This document shows positions 4,055 to 5,383 of a stretch of DNA of 5,383 nucleotides, piece by piece (within the stretch, counting starts at the first letter, position 1; each line of letters begins with the position of its first letter). The notes below the pieces were generated by a model. It saw only the letters and a program-made list of their open reading frames with translations, made no database searches and had not been told where the DNA came from. The translations under genes were made by a program, and so were the position numbers. Source of the DNA: Hyphomicrobiales bacterium (GTDB taxonomy: Bacteria > Pseudomonadota > Alphaproteobacteria > Rhizobiales > Xanthobacteraceae); contig JACQTM010000050.1 in NCBI GenBank assembly GCA_016210825.1, positions 1 through 5,383 of the forward strand. Reading direction: 5' to 3'.

Positions 4055-5383
4055 ATGAAAAGCAGCTACGTCGAGCGCGATGCAGAAGCGGTGGTCGCGC
4101 GATACGAGAAAGCCGGAATCGCGCGCGATCTGGCGCTGCGCGTTTACACCACGCGATTGCTCGGCCGCGATCCGAAGCTCGTCCTGCATGGCGGCGGCAA
4201 TACATCCGTGAAGCTGCGCATGCGCGATCTCCTCGGCGAGGAGACTGATGTGCTGTGCGTCAAGGGCTCGGGCTGGGACATGGGCAGCATCGAGCCGCCT
4301 GGATTGCCCGCCGTTCGCCTCGAAAATTTAAAGAAGCTGCGCGCGCTCCCCGCGCTTTCCGACGAAGACATGGTGCGCGTGCAGCGCGCCAATCTGCTCG
4401 ATCCGATGGCGCCCAATCCGTCGGTCGAAACGCTGCTTCACGCCTTCATTCCGCACAAGTTCGTCGATCATACCCATTCGACGGCCGTGCTCGGCATCGT
4501 CGATCAACCGAACAGCCGCGCGCTGTGCGAGGAGATTTATGACGGCCGCATGGGCTTCGTGCGCTACATCATGCCGGGCTTCGGGCTCGCGAAGGAAGCG
4601 GCCGATGTTTTCGACAGAAATCCGAAGGTCGAAGGTCTGATCCTCGACAAGCACGGCATTTTCACGTTTGGCGCCGACGCACGGCAAGCCTACGAGCGTA
4701 TGATCGAGATGGTGACGCACGCCGAGGAGCGGTTGAGGAAGAATCGCAAGGCTGTGTTTGTCACCGCGCAATTGCCGCAGGCCTCGGCCACGCTTTCGAT
4801 CGTCGCACCGATCCTGCGCGGCGCGGTGGCGCTGAAGGATGACAAGATCGAGGGCGCGTGGAAGCGCCTCGTCTTCGATTTTCGCACCAATGACGCCATT
4901 CTCAATTTCGTCAACGGCGCCGACGTCAAGCGCTATGCGCTTGCGGGCGTTATCACGCCGGACCACACCATCCGCACCAAGGACTGGCCGCTTGTTGCGC
5001 CCGCTCCCGACGGCGGCAAGCTCGATGATTTCAAGACTGCCGCGCACGCGGCAGCCGCCGAATTCGTGGAGCGCTACAAAGCATATTTCGCACGCAACAA
5101 CGCGCGCGCGGGCGGCACAAAAAAAATGCTCGACCCCGCCCCGCGCGTGATCCTTGTTCCCGGCCTCGGCCTATTCGGGCTCGGGCGCGGTAAGAAAGAT
5201 GCGCGGATCGCCGCCGACCTCGCGGAAGCCGCGGTTGAAGGCATCACCGATGCGGAAGCGATCGGAACATTCACCCCAATCGGCGAAGCCGACATGTTCG
5301 ATTGCGAATATTGGTCGTTGGAGCAGGCCAAGCTCGGCGCGGCCAAGGGATTGCCGCTCGCGGGCCAGATCGCGGTTGTAACC
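4055..5383 (+). CDS. Bifunctional class II aldolase / short-chain dehydrogenase (3' truncated by window)
   Basis: The frame is open from ATG 4055 to the window edge: 443 codons of a protein usually about 680 long. The N-terminal half is a class II (Zn-dependent) aldolase/adducin domain that cleaves sugar phosphates such as L-rhamnulose-1-phosphate into DHAP and an aldehyde. Visible: phosphate-loop-like HGGGNTS (45-51), KGSGWDM (70-76), catalytic Glu candidate E125 in PSVETLLHAF, metal ligands H139 and H141 in DHTHS, and H200 in DKHGIFT. After a linker (about 230-435) the sequence enters the short-chain dehydrogenase domain at GQIAVVT (437-443), just before its expected NAD-binding Gly loop. 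The domain order matches RhaD-type aldolase/dehydrogenase fusions of rhizobia and Bacillus YuxG. No rhamnose transporter, kinase or regulator is visible, and many homologues have no proven substrate, so no symbol is given. Likely cytoplasmic. It may be cotranscribed with rne (37-base gap). Confidence 0.92.
   Translation, partial: MKSSYVERDAEAVVARYEKAGIARDLALRVYTTRLLGRDPKLVLHGGGNTSVKLRMRDLLGEETDVLCVKGSGWDMGSIEPPGLPAVRLENLKKLRALPALSDEDMVRVQRANLLDPMAPNPSVETLLHAFIPHKFVDHTHSTAVLGIVDQPNSRALCEEIYDGRMGFVRYIMPGFGLAKEAADVFDRNPKVEGLILDKHGIFTFGADARQAYERMIEMVTHAEERLRKNRKAVFVTAQLPQASATLSIVAPILRGAVALKDDKIEGAWKRLVFDFRTNDAILNFVNGADVKRYALAGVITPDHTIRTKDWPLVAPAPDGGKLDDFKTAAHAAAAEFVERYKAYFARNNARAGGTKKMLDPAPRVILVPGLGLFGLGRGKKDARIAADLAEAAVEGITDAEAIGTFTPIGEADMFDCEYWSLEQAKLGAAKGLPLAGQIAVVT

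Noticed and set aside
4328..5047. A 239-codon minus-strand frame opposite the aldolase gene.
   Set aside because: It is the antisense shadow of a gene with an intact class II aldolase active site; its composition mirrors the codon bias of the opposite strand.

Overview
The window reads as high-GC chromosomal DNA of an alphaproteobacterium, most likely order Hyphomicrobiales (Rhizobiales), near Bradyrhizobium or Xanthobacteraceae. This rests on the RNase E: its N-terminus (MANKMLIDATHPEDTRVVV), the very large acidic/arginine-rich insertion inside its S1 domain, and a C-terminal GWW motif are alphaproteobacterial traits. The assignment comes from recognised protein sequence, not a database search.

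All three genes are on the + strand. (1) 1-659 is the 3' end of a CusA-type heavy-metal efflux RND pump: five transmembrane segments and a natural stop. (2) 660-1215 is a 556-base gap with no convincing gene. It holds a plausible promoter near 686-714 and a run of strong inverted repeats, best read as a long structured 5' leader of the next gene. (3) 1216-4017 is a complete rne gene (933 aa) with intact catalytic aspartates, Zn-link cysteines, a S1-domain insertion of about 190 residues, and a charged disordered tail ending in a PNPase-docking GWW motif. (4) 37 bases downstream, 4055-5383 is the first 443 codons of a bifunctional class II aldolase/short-chain dehydrogenase. The window ends just before its expected NAD-binding glycine loop.

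The genes do not form an obvious pathway. cusA is probably the end of a metal-efflux operon, rne is housekeeping RNA decay and processing, and the aldolase/dehydrogenase belongs to sugar-phosphate metabolism; it may be read through from rne because the gap is short and shows no terminator. No mobile element, CRISPR array, tRNA or rRNA was seen. The points most worth following are the rne leader (candidate autoregulatory RNA), the two charge-patterned disordered regions of RNase E (condensate and degradosome assembly), and the unusual neighbours of rne.
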